Of a stretch of DNA of 64,000 bases, positions 24,283-32,353 are shown piece after piece; within the stretch, counting starts at the first letter, position 1; each line of letters opens with the position of its first letter. Position numbers and translations under genes: made by a program. Origin of the DNA: Mycolicibacterium flavescens (GTDB lineage: Bacteria > Actinomycetota > Actinomycetes > Mycobacteriales > Mycobacteriaceae); assembly GCF_001722335.1 (NCBI RefSeq), contig NZ_MIHA01000015.1, positions 101,071 to 165,070 on the forward strand, in the 5' to 3' direction. The notes under the pieces were generated by a model. That model worked only from the letters and a program-made list of their open reading frames with translations, was not told the DNA's origin and did not search any database.

Positions 24283-24933
24283 GTGCCGACCATAGACATC
24301 GACAGCGATGCCGCTCATGACGCAGCGCAACGCGAACTCGCAAAGCCGATCTATCCCAAGCCTTCTCTGACCGACCGCATCGGCGAGTGGATCGACGACC
24401 TGATCTACCGGCTGGCCTCCGAAGGCGCCTCTGTCCCCGGCGGCTGGGTGACGCTGTCGGTGCTCGGTGTGCTGCTGGTGCTCGCCGTGCTGCTGGCGAT
24501 CCGGACCGCACGACGGGCGGTGCGGTCCAACCGGAGCCGACCGGCGTTGTTCGACAGCCACGACATGTCCGCGGCCGAACACCGCGCCGCCGCCGAGCGC
24601 TGCGCCGAAGCGGGTGACTGGGCCGCGGCGATCCGGCACCGGCTGCGGGCGGTCGCCCGCCGCCTCGAGGAAACCGGCGTGCTCGACCCGGTGCCCGGAC
24701 GCACCGCCACCGAACTCGCCCGCGACGCGGGCCGCGAACTGCCGCACCTGAACGCCGAACTCGCCTCGGCGGCGACGGCGTTCAACGACGTCACCTACGG
24801 TGAGCGGCCGGGCACCGAGACCGCCTACCTCGCCGTCGCGGACCTCGACGACCATCTCGGCACGCGCGCCGTCGCACCCACCACCGCGGACGCCGTAGCC
24901 GCCGCACCCGACGCCTGGGCCGAGGTGCGATGA
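24283..24933 (+). CDS. DUF4129 membrane protein (Rv3690-like)
   Basis: A 216-residue protein from a GTG one base after the previous stop. It has one membrane segment (about residues 55-77, VTLSVLGVLLVLAVLLAI), then a cytosolic helical domain with AEHRAAAERCAEAGDWAAAI and HRLRAVARRLEE, the DUF4129 pattern found beside MoxR/DUF58 genes. DUF4129 domains resemble the C-terminal part of transglutaminase-type membrane proteins; their role is unknown. It overlaps the next gene by 4 bases. Confidence 0.8.
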   Translation: MPTIDIDSDAAHDAAQRELAKPIYPKPSLTDRIGEWIDDLIYRLASEGASVPGGWVTLSVLGVLLVLAVLLAIRTARRAVRSNRSRPALFDSHDMSAAEHRAAAERCAEAGDWAAAIRHRLRAVARRLEETGVLDPVPGRTATELARDAGRELPHLNAELASAATAFNDVTYGERPGTETAYLAVADLDDHLGTRAVAPTTADAVAAAPDAWAEVR

Positions 24934-26072
24934 GCGGACACACCGAAGCGATTCCTCGCACTCAGCGGTGGCGCACCACCCGCTGGGTACTTCTCGCGCT
25001 GGCGGTGATCATCGGATTAGGCGCTGTCACAGCGTATTTCACTGCACCACGCCCCGGCGGACACATGGACCCGACCGCGACTTCGCCGAACGGCGCGCGG
25101 GCGCTGATCACGCTGCTGCGCGAGCACGGTGTGGAGGTCGTCGAGGCCGCTGACATCGCGGCCGTCGAGGCGGCGGCGCGACCGGACACGCTGCTCGTCG
25201 TTGTGCAGACCTACCACCTCGTCGACGAGGCGATCCTCGATCGCCTCGCCGCACTGCCCGGCGACCGCCTTCTCGTCGAACCGATGTCACGCACCCGCGA
25301 AGCGTTGGCGCCGCAACTGAAACTGGGCAAGGGTGCCGCGTTCGGCGGCGGCGGACACCTGGACTGCGCCCTGCGCGAGGCGCAGCTGGCCGGCGCGGTG
25401 CAGTTCGGCGGCGCCAACGCCTACGAGGCCGACGACGACATCGCGTTGATCCGCTGCTACGGGGGCACCCTGGTCCGATTCAACGCCGACGGGCGCGACG
25501 TGACCGTCGTCGGCAATTCCGAGTTCATGACCAACGGCGGCCTGCTCAAGGAGGGCAACGCCGCGCTGGCGATGAATCTGGCCGGCACCAACCCGCGGAT
25601 GATCTGGTACGCACCGCAATTCACCGAGGGCGCGGCCCAGGGTGGCGGGACGCTCGCCGACCTGATTCCCGAGCAGGTGGTCTGGCTGGGGTTGCAGCTG
25701 GTCGTGGTGGTGCTGCTGCTGGCCGTGTGGCGGGCCAGGCGGGTCGGCCCGTTGGTCGCCGAACCACTTCCGGTGGTGGTGCGGGCGTCCGAGACGGTGG
25801 AGGGCCGCGGCCGGCTGTACCGGTCGCAGCGGGCCCGCGACAGCGCGGCCGAGGCGCTGCGTGCCGCCGCACTTCAGCGGATGGCGCCGCGCCTGGGCTT
25901 CGGCGCCAACACCGACGCCGCCGCGATCGTCCAGCTGATCTCGAACCACAGCGGCGTCGATGCCCAGATCGTGACGCATACGATGTTCGGCCCGGTCCCC
26001 GCTGACGACGCCGAACTCGTCGCCCTCGCACGTGAACTCGACAACCTCGAAAGGCAGGTCGCACAGTCGTGA
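24930..26072 (+). CDS. DUF4350 membrane protein (Rv3691-like)
   Basis: A 380-residue protein with an N-terminal membrane helix (about residues 16-36), an extracytoplasmic DUF4350 domain (TSPNGARALITLLREHGVEV; TLLVVVQTYHLVDEAILDRL) that resembles ThuA/flavodoxin-like folds, and a second membrane helix near 240 (LGLQLVVVVLLLAVW) before a cytosolic helical tail. It overlaps both neighbours by 4 bases (ATGA, GTGA). In this conserved set it is thought to work with MoxR in assembling or activating membrane-linked complexes. Confidence 0.8.
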   Translation: MSGHTEAIPRTQRWRTTRWVLLALAVIIGLGAVTAYFTAPRPGGHMDPTATSPNGARALITLLREHGVEVVEAADIAAVEAAARPDTLLVVVQTYHLVDEAILDRLAALPGDRLLVEPMSRTREALAPQLKLGKGAAFGGGGHLDCALREAQLAGAVQFGGANAYEADDDIALIRCYGGTLVRFNADGRDVTVVGNSEFMTNGGLLKEGNAALAMNLAGTNPRMIWYAPQFTEGAAQGGGTLADLIPEQVVWLGLQLVVVVLLLAVWRARRVGPLVAEPLPVVVRASETVEGRGRLYRSQRARDSAAEALRAAALQRMAPRLGFGANTDAAAIVQLISNHSGVDAQIVTHTMFGPVPADDAELVALARELDNLERQVAQS

Positions 26073-27142
26073 CGGAGCCCACCCCAGACCAGGATCTCCC
26101 AGCAGAGGACGTCCCCGAGCAGGATCTCGCAGCAGAGGACGCGCCGGAGCAGGAACCGGAGGCGGATCAGGCGCCAGCGGATCAGGAGGCGGCGGATCAG
26201 GAGGCGGCGCGCACCGCGCTGCTGGCGCTGCGCGACGAGATCGCCAAGGCCGTCGTCGGCCAGGACGCCGTGGTCAGCGGGCTGGTCATCGCGCTGCTGT
26301 GCCGCGGCCACGTGCTTCTCGAGGGGGTGCCCGGCGTCGCCAAAACCCTGCTGGTGCGCACGCTCGCCGCCGCGCTGGCTCTGGACTTCAAGCGGGTGCA
26401 GTTCACTCCCGACCTGATGCCCGGCGATGTCACCGGCTCGCTCATCTACGACGCCCGCACAGCCGAATTCGAGTTCCGCTCGGGCCCGGTGTTCACCAAC
26501 CTGCTGCTCGCCGACGAGATCAACCGCACGCCGCCGAAAACCCAGGCGGCGCTGCTGGAGGCGATGGAGGAGCGTCAGGTCAGCGTCGAGGGCGAGGCCC
26601 GCCTGCTGCCGGAACCGTTCATCGTGGCCGCCACCCAGAACCCGGTCGAATACGAAGGCACCTACCAGCTGCCGGAGGCGCAGCTGGACCGGTTCCTGCT
26701 CAAACTGCACGTCCCGCTGCCGAACCGTGAGCAGGAGATCGCGATCCTGGACCGCCACGTCGCCGGATTCGACCCGCGGGACCTGTCGACCGTGCAGCCG
26801 GTCGCCGGTGTCGCGGAGCTCAACGCCGGCCGCGAGGCCGTCCAGCAGGTCCTCGTGGGCGAGGAGGTACTCGGCTACATCGTCGACCTCGTTGCCGCGA
26901 CCCGTAATTCGCCGTCGCTGCAGCTGGGTGTCTCACCGCGCGGAGCCACAGCGCTTTTGGGCACCGCCCGCTCGTGGGCCTGGCTGTCGGGCCGCAACTA
27001 CGTCACCCCCGACGACGTCAAGGCGATGGCCCGGCCGACGCTGCGGCATCGCATCCAACTGCGGCCCGAGGCCGAACTCGAGGGCGCCACGCCCGACGGT
27101 GTGCTCGACGGCATCCTCGCGGCAGTGCCGGTGCCGCGGTAG
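26069..27142 (+). CDS. moxR2: MoxR-family AAA+ ATPase (MoxR2, Rv3692-like)
   Basis: A 357-residue AAA+ chaperone-like ATPase. Walker A is GVPGVAKT, Walker B is LLLADEINR, and sensor 1 lies in ATQNPVEYEGTYQLPEAQLD, the MoxR signature. The first 50 residues are an acidic repeat region (PAEDVPEQDLAAEDAPEQ) encoded by tandem DNA repeats, unusual for MoxR. MoxR proteins act with von Willebrand-type DUF58 proteins, encoded next, to insert metals or mature complexes. It starts at a GTG in a 4-base overlap and its stop shares one base with the next start. Confidence 0.92.
   Translation: MTEPTPDQDLPAEDVPEQDLAAEDAPEQEPEADQAPADQEAADQEAARTALLALRDEIAKAVVGQDAVVSGLVIALLCRGHVLLEGVPGVAKTLLVRTLAAALALDFKRVQFTPDLMPGDVTGSLIYDARTAEFEFRSGPVFTNLLLADEINRTPPKTQAALLEAMEERQVSVEGEARLLPEPFIVAATQNPVEYEGTYQLPEAQLDRFLLKLHVPLPNREQEIAILDRHVAGFDPRDLSTVQPVAGVAELNAGREAVQQVLVGEEVLGYIVDLVAATRNSPSLQLGVSPRGATALLGTARSWAWLSGRNYVTPDDVKAMARPTLRHRIQLRPEAELEGATPDGVLDGILAAVPVPR
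26091..26208 (+). repeat. In-frame tandem repeats encoding the acidic tail of MoxR
   Basis: Two 30-base copies (26091-26120 and 26121-26150) are followed by three 15-base copies (26164-26178, 26179-26193 and 26194-26208; the last two identical). All are multiples of three, so copy-number change would lengthen or shorten the acidic N-terminus without breaking the frame. Confidence 0.8.
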
Positions 27143-28464
27143 TGGTTCTCACCGGGCGGGCCGCGCTGGTCGCAGGACTCTGCGTCCTGCCGATCACGGT
27201 GTCACCCTGGCCCGCAACCACTTTTGTCGCGCTGCTGGCCGGTCTGGCGCTGCTCGTCGGGTTCGACGCGGCGCTTGCCGGCAGCACCAGGCGGCTGACG
27301 TTCACGCGGTCCGGGGACGTCACCGCGCGGCTCGGTCAGCGGGTCGACGCGGTGCTGCTCGTCGAGAACACGGGGTCGCGGCGGGTGCGTGGGGTGATCC
27401 GCGACGCGTGGGCGCCGAGCGCGCGCGCCGAACCGCGCACCCACCCGGTGAAAGTTGATCCGGGTCAACGGGTTTCGTTGACCACCACGCTGTACCCGCT
27501 GCGGCGCGGCGATCAGGAGTCCGCGGCGGTCACCGTGCGGTCGATCGGGCCGCTGGGCATCGCGGGCCGGCAGAGGTCGCACCGGGTGCCGTGGCAGGTG
27601 CGGGTGCTGCCACCGTTCCTGTCCCGTAAGCATCTCCCGGCGCGGCTGGCCCGGCTGCGGGAGCTCGAAGGCACCACACCGGTGCTGATCCGCGGTCAGG
27701 GCACCGAGTTCGACTCGCTGCGCGAATACGTGATCGGCGACGACGTGCGCTCGATCGACTGGCGCGCGTCGGCGCGGCGCGCGGACGTGGTGGTACGCAC
27801 CTGGCGCCCCGAACGCGATCAGCGGGTCGTCATCGTGCTCGACACCGGCCGCACCTCGGCCGGCCGCGTCGGTGTGGACCCCACCACCGACGACCCGTCG
27901 GGATGGCCGCGGCTGGACTGGTCGATGGACGCCGCGCTGCTGCTGGCGGCGTTGGCGTCGCGCGCCGGCGACCACGTCGACTTCCTGGCCCACGACCAGG
28001 TGCTGCGGGCCGGGGTGGTCAACGCCTCGCGCGCCGAACTGCTGGCCCGCCTGGTCGAGGCCATGGCGCCGATCGAACCGGCGCTGGTGGAGTCCGACGC
28101 CGCCGCGATGGTCGCCGCCGTCCAGCGGCGGGTCCGGCGGCACGCGCTGGTGGTGTTGCTCACCGACCTCAACGCCTCGGCGCTCGACGAGGGGCTGATG
28201 ACCGTGCTGGCCCAGCTGACCGCCAGGCACAGCGTGCTGATCGCCGCGGTCGCCGATCCGCGGGTGGCCGATCTCGCGGCGGGCCGCGCCGACGCACCGC
28301 AGGTCTACAACGCGGGTGCGGCCGAGCGCAGCCGCAACGAACGCGCCGAGCTGGCGTCGCGGTTACGGCGCCGCGGCGTCGACATCGTCGACGCTGCGCC
28401 CGAGGACCTCGCGCCGGCGCTGGCCGACCACTACCTGGCGCTGAAGGCGACCGGGCGGCTCTAA
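27142..28464 (+). CDS. DUF58 / vWA-like protein (Rv3693-like)
   Basis: It starts at the GTG at 27142, sharing a base with the MoxR stop. The 440-residue protein has two N-terminal membrane segments (about residues 5-45), a beta domain, and a DUF58 core with EFDSLREYVIGDDVRSIDWR. The von Willebrand-like part has VVIVLDTGRTSAGR as the metal-site region. It is the usual partner of MoxR ATPases. Its last 4 bases overlap the convergent SpoIIM-like gene. Confidence 0.88.
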   Translation: MVLTGRAALVAGLCVLPITVSPWPATTFVALLAGLALLVGFDAALAGSTRRLTFTRSGDVTARLGQRVDAVLLVENTGSRRVRGVIRDAWAPSARAEPRTHPVKVDPGQRVSLTTTLYPLRRGDQESAAVTVRSIGPLGIAGRQRSHRVPWQVRVLPPFLSRKHLPARLARLRELEGTTPVLIRGQGTEFDSLREYVIGDDVRSIDWRASARRADVVVRTWRPERDQRVVIVLDTGRTSAGRVGVDPTTDDPSGWPRLDWSMDAALLLAALASRAGDHVDFLAHDQVLRAGVVNASRAELLARLVEAMAPIEPALVESDAAAMVAAVQRRVRRHALVVLLTDLNASALDEGLMTVLAQLTARHSVLIAAVADPRVADLAAGRADAPQVYNAGAAERSRNERAELASRLRRRGVDIVDAAPEDLAPALADHYLALKATGRL

Positions 28465-29453
28465 CCGGTCGGCACCAGGTCCGGTGCGTCCTCGAGGTCA
28501 CCGGACTCACCCGCACGGGCGGCGCGGCGGCCCAGCACGAACACGTACACGAAGAAGCCGACCTCGGCGGCCACGCCGATCGCGATGCGGACCGCGGTGG
28601 GCAGCGGCGACGGCGTCACCAGCGCCTCGATCAGCCCCGAGATCAACAGCATCGCGACCAGGCCGCCGGCCACCGCCGCGATCGCGCGGCCCTGTTCGGC
28701 GAGCACCTGCCCGCGCGGCCGGTGCCCCGGCGAGATCACCGTCCACCCCAGCCGCATCCCGGCACCCGCGGCGACGAACACCGCGGTCAACTCGAGCAGA
28801 CCGTGCGGGGTGATCAGGCCGAGGAAGATGTCGCCCTTGCCCGCGCCGAACATCAGCCCGGCGTTGACCCCGAGGTTGGCGGCGTTCTGCAACAGGATGT
28901 ACGGAATCGGGATCCCCAGCACCACCGCGAAACCCAGACACAGCAACGCGATCCACGCGTTGTTCGTCCACACCTGCAGCGCGAACGACGCTGCGGGATG
29001 CTCGCTGTAGTACGACGCGAAGTCGTTGTTGACCAACTGGTCGATCTCGTCGGGGGTGCCGATGGTGGCGCGTACCTCCGCGCTGCCCGCCACCCACACC
29101 GCGATCACTGCCGACAGCACCAGGAACGCCGCGCCGGTGCTCAGCCACCACCATCGCGCGCGGTAGGCCACCACCGGGAACGACACGGTCCAGAAGCGGG
29201 CGAACTCACGCCACAGCGGTGCGTGCGCCCCGGTGACCGCTGAGCGCGCCTGCGCCACCAGGCCCGAGAGGCGGCCGACGAGCGCCCCGTCGGTGGAGTT
29301 GGTGCGCAGCACCGACAGGTGCGTCGAGACCCGCTGGTAGAGGTCGACCAGTTCGTCGACTTCCGCGCCGGTCAGGTGTTTGCGCCGCTTGACCAACTCT
29401 TCGAGCCGGTCCCAGGTGGGGCGGTGCGTCAGCACGAACGCGTCGACATCCAC
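28461..29453 (-). CDS. SpoIIM/stage II sporulation-like membrane protein (Rv3694c-like)
   Basis: A 330-residue membrane protein. A cytosolic helical N-terminus (HRPTWDRLEELVKRRKHLTG) is followed by about six hydrophobic segments and the SpoIIM-type ITPHGLLELTAVFVAAGAGM motif. SpoIIM proteins act in septal peptidoglycan remodelling in Bacillus; mycobacterial members lie beside RDD and MoxR genes without a known sporulation role. It is transcribed divergently from the RDD gene, with about 30 bases between starts, so both promoters overlap. Confidence 0.88.
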   Translation of the reverse strand: MDVDAFVLTHRPTWDRLEELVKRRKHLTGAEVDELVDLYQRVSTHLSVLRTNSTDGALVGRLSGLVAQARSAVTGAHAPLWREFARFWTVSFPVVAYRARWWWLSTGAAFLVLSAVIAVWVAGSAEVRATIGTPDEIDQLVNNDFASYYSEHPAASFALQVWTNNAWIALLCLGFAVVLGIPIPYILLQNAANLGVNAGLMFGAGKGDIFLGLITPHGLLELTAVFVAAGAGMRLGWTVISPGHRPRGQVLAEQGRAIAAVAGGLVAMLLISGLIEALVTPSPLPTAVRIAIGVAAEVGFFVYVFVLGRRAARAGESGDLEDAPDLVPTG

Positions 29454-29482
29454 GCCTTCGGATCCTAGTAGCGTGGATGCCT

Positions 29483-30325
29483 ATGGCCCGCCAGCAGGAA
29501 CCCGTGGTGACCGGTGACGCGGTGGTCCTCGACATCCAGATCGCCCAACTGCCGGTGCGCGCGGTCTCGGCGCTGATCGACGTCACGGTCGTCGTGCTGC
29601 TGTATGTGACCGGCGTGCTGCTCTACACGCTGACGCTCACCCAGTTCGACACCGCGCTCTCGGCGGCGATCCTGACCATCTTCACCGCGCTCACCCTGCT
29701 GGGCTATCCGCTGATCTTCGAGACGGCCACCCGGGGGCGCTCGCTGGGCAAGATGGCGATGGGGCTGCGGGTGGTGTCCGAGGACGGCGGGCCGGAACGA
29801 TTCCGCCAGGCCTTCTTTCGCGCTCTGGCCGGGGTGGTGGAGATCTGGTTGCTCACCGGCGGACCGGCAGTGATCTGCAGCCTGCTCTCCCCGAAAGGCA
29901 AACGCCTCGGCGACATCTTCGCGGGCACCATCGTGATCAGCGAACGCGCACCGCGAATTCCGGCCCCGCCGCCGATGCCGCCGCAACTGGCCTGGTGGGC
30001 GTCGTCGCTGCAGCTGTCCGGGCTTCGCGCCGAACAGGCCGAGCTGGCCCGCCAATACCTCACCCGCGCCGGGCAATTGGAACCCACGGTGCGCGATCAG
30101 ATGGCCTACCGGATCGCCTCCGACGTCGTCGCGCAGATCTCACCGCCGCCGCCCCCGGGTGCGCCGCCGCAACTCGTGCTCGCCGCGGTGCTCGCCGAGC
30201 GGCACCGCCGCGAACTTGCCCGCCTGCAGGGGCCCGCCCCCCAGCCGCCGCAGTGGCCGAGCGCGCCACCGCCCTCGAGTCCCGCACCGGCGCCGTCGCC
30301 GGGCGGTTTCGCCCCGCCGGGATGA
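29483..30325 (+). CDS. RDD-family membrane protein (Rv3695-like)
   Basis: About 280 residues; two in-frame ATGs (29477 and 29483) are equally possible. The RDD domain spans residues 15-150: PVRAVSALIDVTVVVLLYV with the Arg and Asp of the motif, a second membrane helix, RGRSLGKMAMGLRVV, and a third helix with KRLGDIFAGTIV. A proline-rich C-terminal tail follows. RDD proteins are proposed ion or small-molecule transporters. It is paired head-to-head with the SpoIIM-like gene. Confidence 0.88.
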   Translation: MARQQEPVVTGDAVVLDIQIAQLPVRAVSALIDVTVVVLLYVTGVLLYTLTLTQFDTALSAAILTIFTALTLLGYPLIFETATRGRSLGKMAMGLRVVSEDGGPERFRQAFFRALAGVVEIWLLTGGPAVICSLLSPKGKRLGDIFAGTIVISERAPRIPAPPPMPPQLAWWASSLQLSGLRAEQAELARQYLTRAGQLEPTVRDQMAYRIASDVVAQISPPPPPGAPPQLVLAAVLAERHRRELARLQGPAPQPPQWPSAPPPSSPAPAPSPGGFAPPG

Positions 30326-30410
30326 GTCACCACATCTGCAGGCCGACCAGCATCAGCGCGGCGCCCAGGACGCCGGTCGCCGTGCGCACGGGGTTAGCTA
30401 CCGCGCGCGC

Positions 30411-31745
30411 TCAGGCGGGGATCCAGTTCCCGTGGAAGCCGTACGGAACACGCTGGGGTAGCTGGATTCTGGCGACCGGCGGCCCGGCGAAGTCGGTGGC
30501 GTCGATGATCACCAGATCGCTGCCGTCGCGCGCCGGGTCGTAGACGTAGCCGAGGTACCAGCCGCTGCTCTCGTCGGCCGGTCCCGACGTCGACGGCACG
30601 AACACCGCCTCGCCGGGGCCGCCGGGCGCGTCGGTGGTGCCGAAGGCGTGCTCGACTGAGTCTCCGGTGCTCAGGTCGTAGCGCACGAGTTTCGCGTCGC
30701 CGACGGTGACCGCGTACCGGGCGGGCAGCGTCGCCAACCGGTCGTCGATGCGGGGGAACTCGACCGCGCGGTCGTCGAGTTGACGCTCGGTGACCGCGCC
30801 GGTGGCCAGGTCGATCGTCCACGACCACAGCACCGCGTCGGCCTCGAACCCGCCGTTGTTCCGCCACAGCTCCGGGTAGCGGACTGCCTGCAGCACAACG
30901 GTATTGCCGACTTCGTAGGCGTTGGCGACGTGGAACACGTAGCACGGGTCGATGTCGAACCACCGGACTTCGCCGAACGGGTCGTCGCGGCGCAGCAGGC
31001 CGAACCGGGCGCCGTAGTCGTCGTCCCAGCGGTACGGCATGTCGTCGCCGCCCTTCATCGCGATGTCGAGGTCGAACACGATCGGCAGGTCCATGAAGAT
31101 CGCGTACGACGGTGTGAGCGCGAAGTCGTGCATCATCGTCAGCGCCGGCACGTCGAGCGGACGGTTGACCGTCAGGTTCCCGTCGGCGTCCGCGCGGTGA
31201 TAGGTGACGTGCGGGGCGAAGATGTTGCCGTAGCCGAAGAAGTGCAGTTCCCCGGTCGTCGGGCAGATCTTCGGGTGCGCGGTCATCGAGTCGGCGAGCT
31301 TGCCGCCGAAGTCGTAGGCGCCCACCGTTTCCAGGTCGTTGGTGATCTCGTAGGGCAGCGACGACTCGACCAGCGCCAGCGTCTTGCCCGCGTGGTTGAC
31401 CACGTGGGTGTTGGCGACGCTGGCGCGCAGGTTCCGCGTGCCGTCGGCGTTGTAGAGCGGGAAGTCCTCGATGAAGCTCTCGGTGCGGACCCACCGGTTG
31501 CGGTACCACTTGGCCCGACCGCCTTCGATCCGCACACCGTGGATCATGCCGTCGCCGGTGAACCAGTGCGCGCTGGCCTGGCGCGGATTCGGCCCGTTGC
31601 GCAGGTACCAGCCGTCGAGTTCGGCCGGGATCGCACCCTGCACCGGCAGGTCGTGGGCGGTCAGTTCATCGGGGACGGGCGCGTAGTTGCCGCGTTCGAA
31701 GAACTTGTCGGTGCCGAACAGGGTGGAATCCGTGGTGTCGGTCAT
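30411..31745 (-). CDS. Carotenoid oxygenase (RPE65/CCD family)
   Basis: A 444-residue seven-bladed propeller dioxygenase that splits carotenoid- or stilbene-like double bonds using non-heme iron. Four iron-binding His are visible in order: TAHPK, TMMHDFALTPSY, CYVFHVANAYE and PYGFHGNWIPA at the C-terminus. The N-terminal DGWYLRNGPNPRQ and HWFTGDGMIHGVR are family signatures. It is divergent from a PadR regulator; a double TGACATGTCA palindrome 29 bases before its start is the likely operator, so it is probably induced by a phenolic or carotenoid-related ligand. It interrupts the Rv3695-glpK order of M. tuberculosis, so it is absent there or was acquired here. Confidence 0.92.
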   Translation of the reverse strand: MTDTTDSTLFGTDKFFERGNYAPVPDELTAHDLPVQGAIPAELDGWYLRNGPNPRQASAHWFTGDGMIHGVRIEGGRAKWYRNRWVRTESFIEDFPLYNADGTRNLRASVANTHVVNHAGKTLALVESSLPYEITNDLETVGAYDFGGKLADSMTAHPKICPTTGELHFFGYGNIFAPHVTYHRADADGNLTVNRPLDVPALTMMHDFALTPSYAIFMDLPIVFDLDIAMKGGDDMPYRWDDDYGARFGLLRRDDPFGEVRWFDIDPCYVFHVANAYEVGNTVVLQAVRYPELWRNNGGFEADAVLWSWTIDLATGAVTERQLDDRAVEFPRIDDRLATLPARYAVTVGDAKLVRYDLSTGDSVEHAFGTTDAPGGPGEAVFVPSTSGPADESSGWYLGYVYDPARDGSDLVIIDATDFAGPPVARIQLPQRVPYGFHGNWIPA

Positions 31746-31774
31746 GGTGGCTCCTCACGTCGATAGGCCGACAC

Positions 31775-31798
31775 TGACATGTCACAACTGACATGTCA
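31775..31798. promoter_or_regulatory. PadR operator: two TGACATGTCA palindromes
   Basis: Perfect palindromes TGACATGTCA at 31775-31784 and 31789-31798, 14 bases apart centre to centre. Together they contain ATGT-N8-ACAT (31779-31794), the consensus known for PadR-family regulators. The element sits between the carotenoid oxygenase start and the PadR start and should control both. Confidence 0.8.
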
Positions 31799-31820
31799 AG
31801 AGTGGAGCTATCATCGGCGG

Positions 31821-32342
31821 GTGAGTTTGCGAATCGCGGCGCTCGGCCTGCTCGCGCAGCAGCCGGGCAGCGGATACGACCTGTTGCGGCTCTTCGAGCA
31901 GTCGATGGCCAACGTCTGGCCGGCCACCCAGAGCCAGCTCTACAGCGAGCTCAACAAGCTCGCCGACGGCGGGTTGATCGAGGTGTCCGCGATCGGCCCG
32001 CGCGGGCGCAAGGAGTACCGCATCACCGACGCCGGCCGCGCCGAGTTGCGGCGGTGGGTGAACAACCCGGCCGACGACCCGCCGTTCCGCAGCCCGCGGC
32101 TGCTGCGGATCTTCCTTCTCGGCGAGGTGTCGCCGTCGCAGGCCCGCGAACACCTCGCCGAGTTGGCCGGCCGCGCCGACGGCGAGATCGCCCGCCTCGA
32201 GAAGTTGCGAACCGAGATCGTCTCCGAAAATCCCGACGACGGCTTGTTCTACGGGCTCGCCGCCCTCGACTACGGCCTGCGGCTCAACGCGATGGAGGCC
32301 GAGTGGGCCCGCTCGGTGATCGACGCCATCGACGCCAGGTGA
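31821..32342 (+). CDS. PadR-family transcriptional regulator
   Basis: The GTG at 31821 gives 173 residues and leaves the double palindrome upstream; an earlier in-frame ATG at 31779 would start inside the operator. It is a winged helix with the PadR signature: LRIAALGLLAQQPGSGYDLL, then ATQSQLYSELNKLADGGLIE and RKEYRITDAGRAELRRW, followed by a C-terminal dimerisation helix domain (LRIFLLGEVSPSQAREHLAE). PadR proteins repress catabolic or efflux genes until a phenolic ligand binds. It is paired with the divergent carotenoid oxygenase gene. Its stop lies in a hairpin shared with the glpK stop. Confidence 0.9.
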   Translation: MSLRIAALGLLAQQPGSGYDLLRLFEQSMANVWPATQSQLYSELNKLADGGLIEVSAIGPRGRKEYRITDAGRAELRRWVNNPADDPPFRSPRLLRIFLLGEVSPSQAREHLAELAGRADGEIARLEKLRTEIVSENPDDGLFYGLAALDYGLRLNAMEAEWARSVIDAIDAR

Positions 32343-32353
32343 TCCGGGATCAC
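32339..32353. terminator. Bidirectional hairpin containing both stop codons
   Basis: A perfect 15-base palindrome, GTGATCC-G-GGATCAC. It contains the TGA of the padR-type gene (32340-32342) and, on the other strand, the stop of glpK (32350-32352). No T-run follows, so termination is plausible but not certain. Confidence 0.4.

Noticed and set aside
26091..26208. CRISPR-like array
   Set aside because: The repeats are directly adjacent without spacers, are in frame inside moxR and encode an acidic protein tail.
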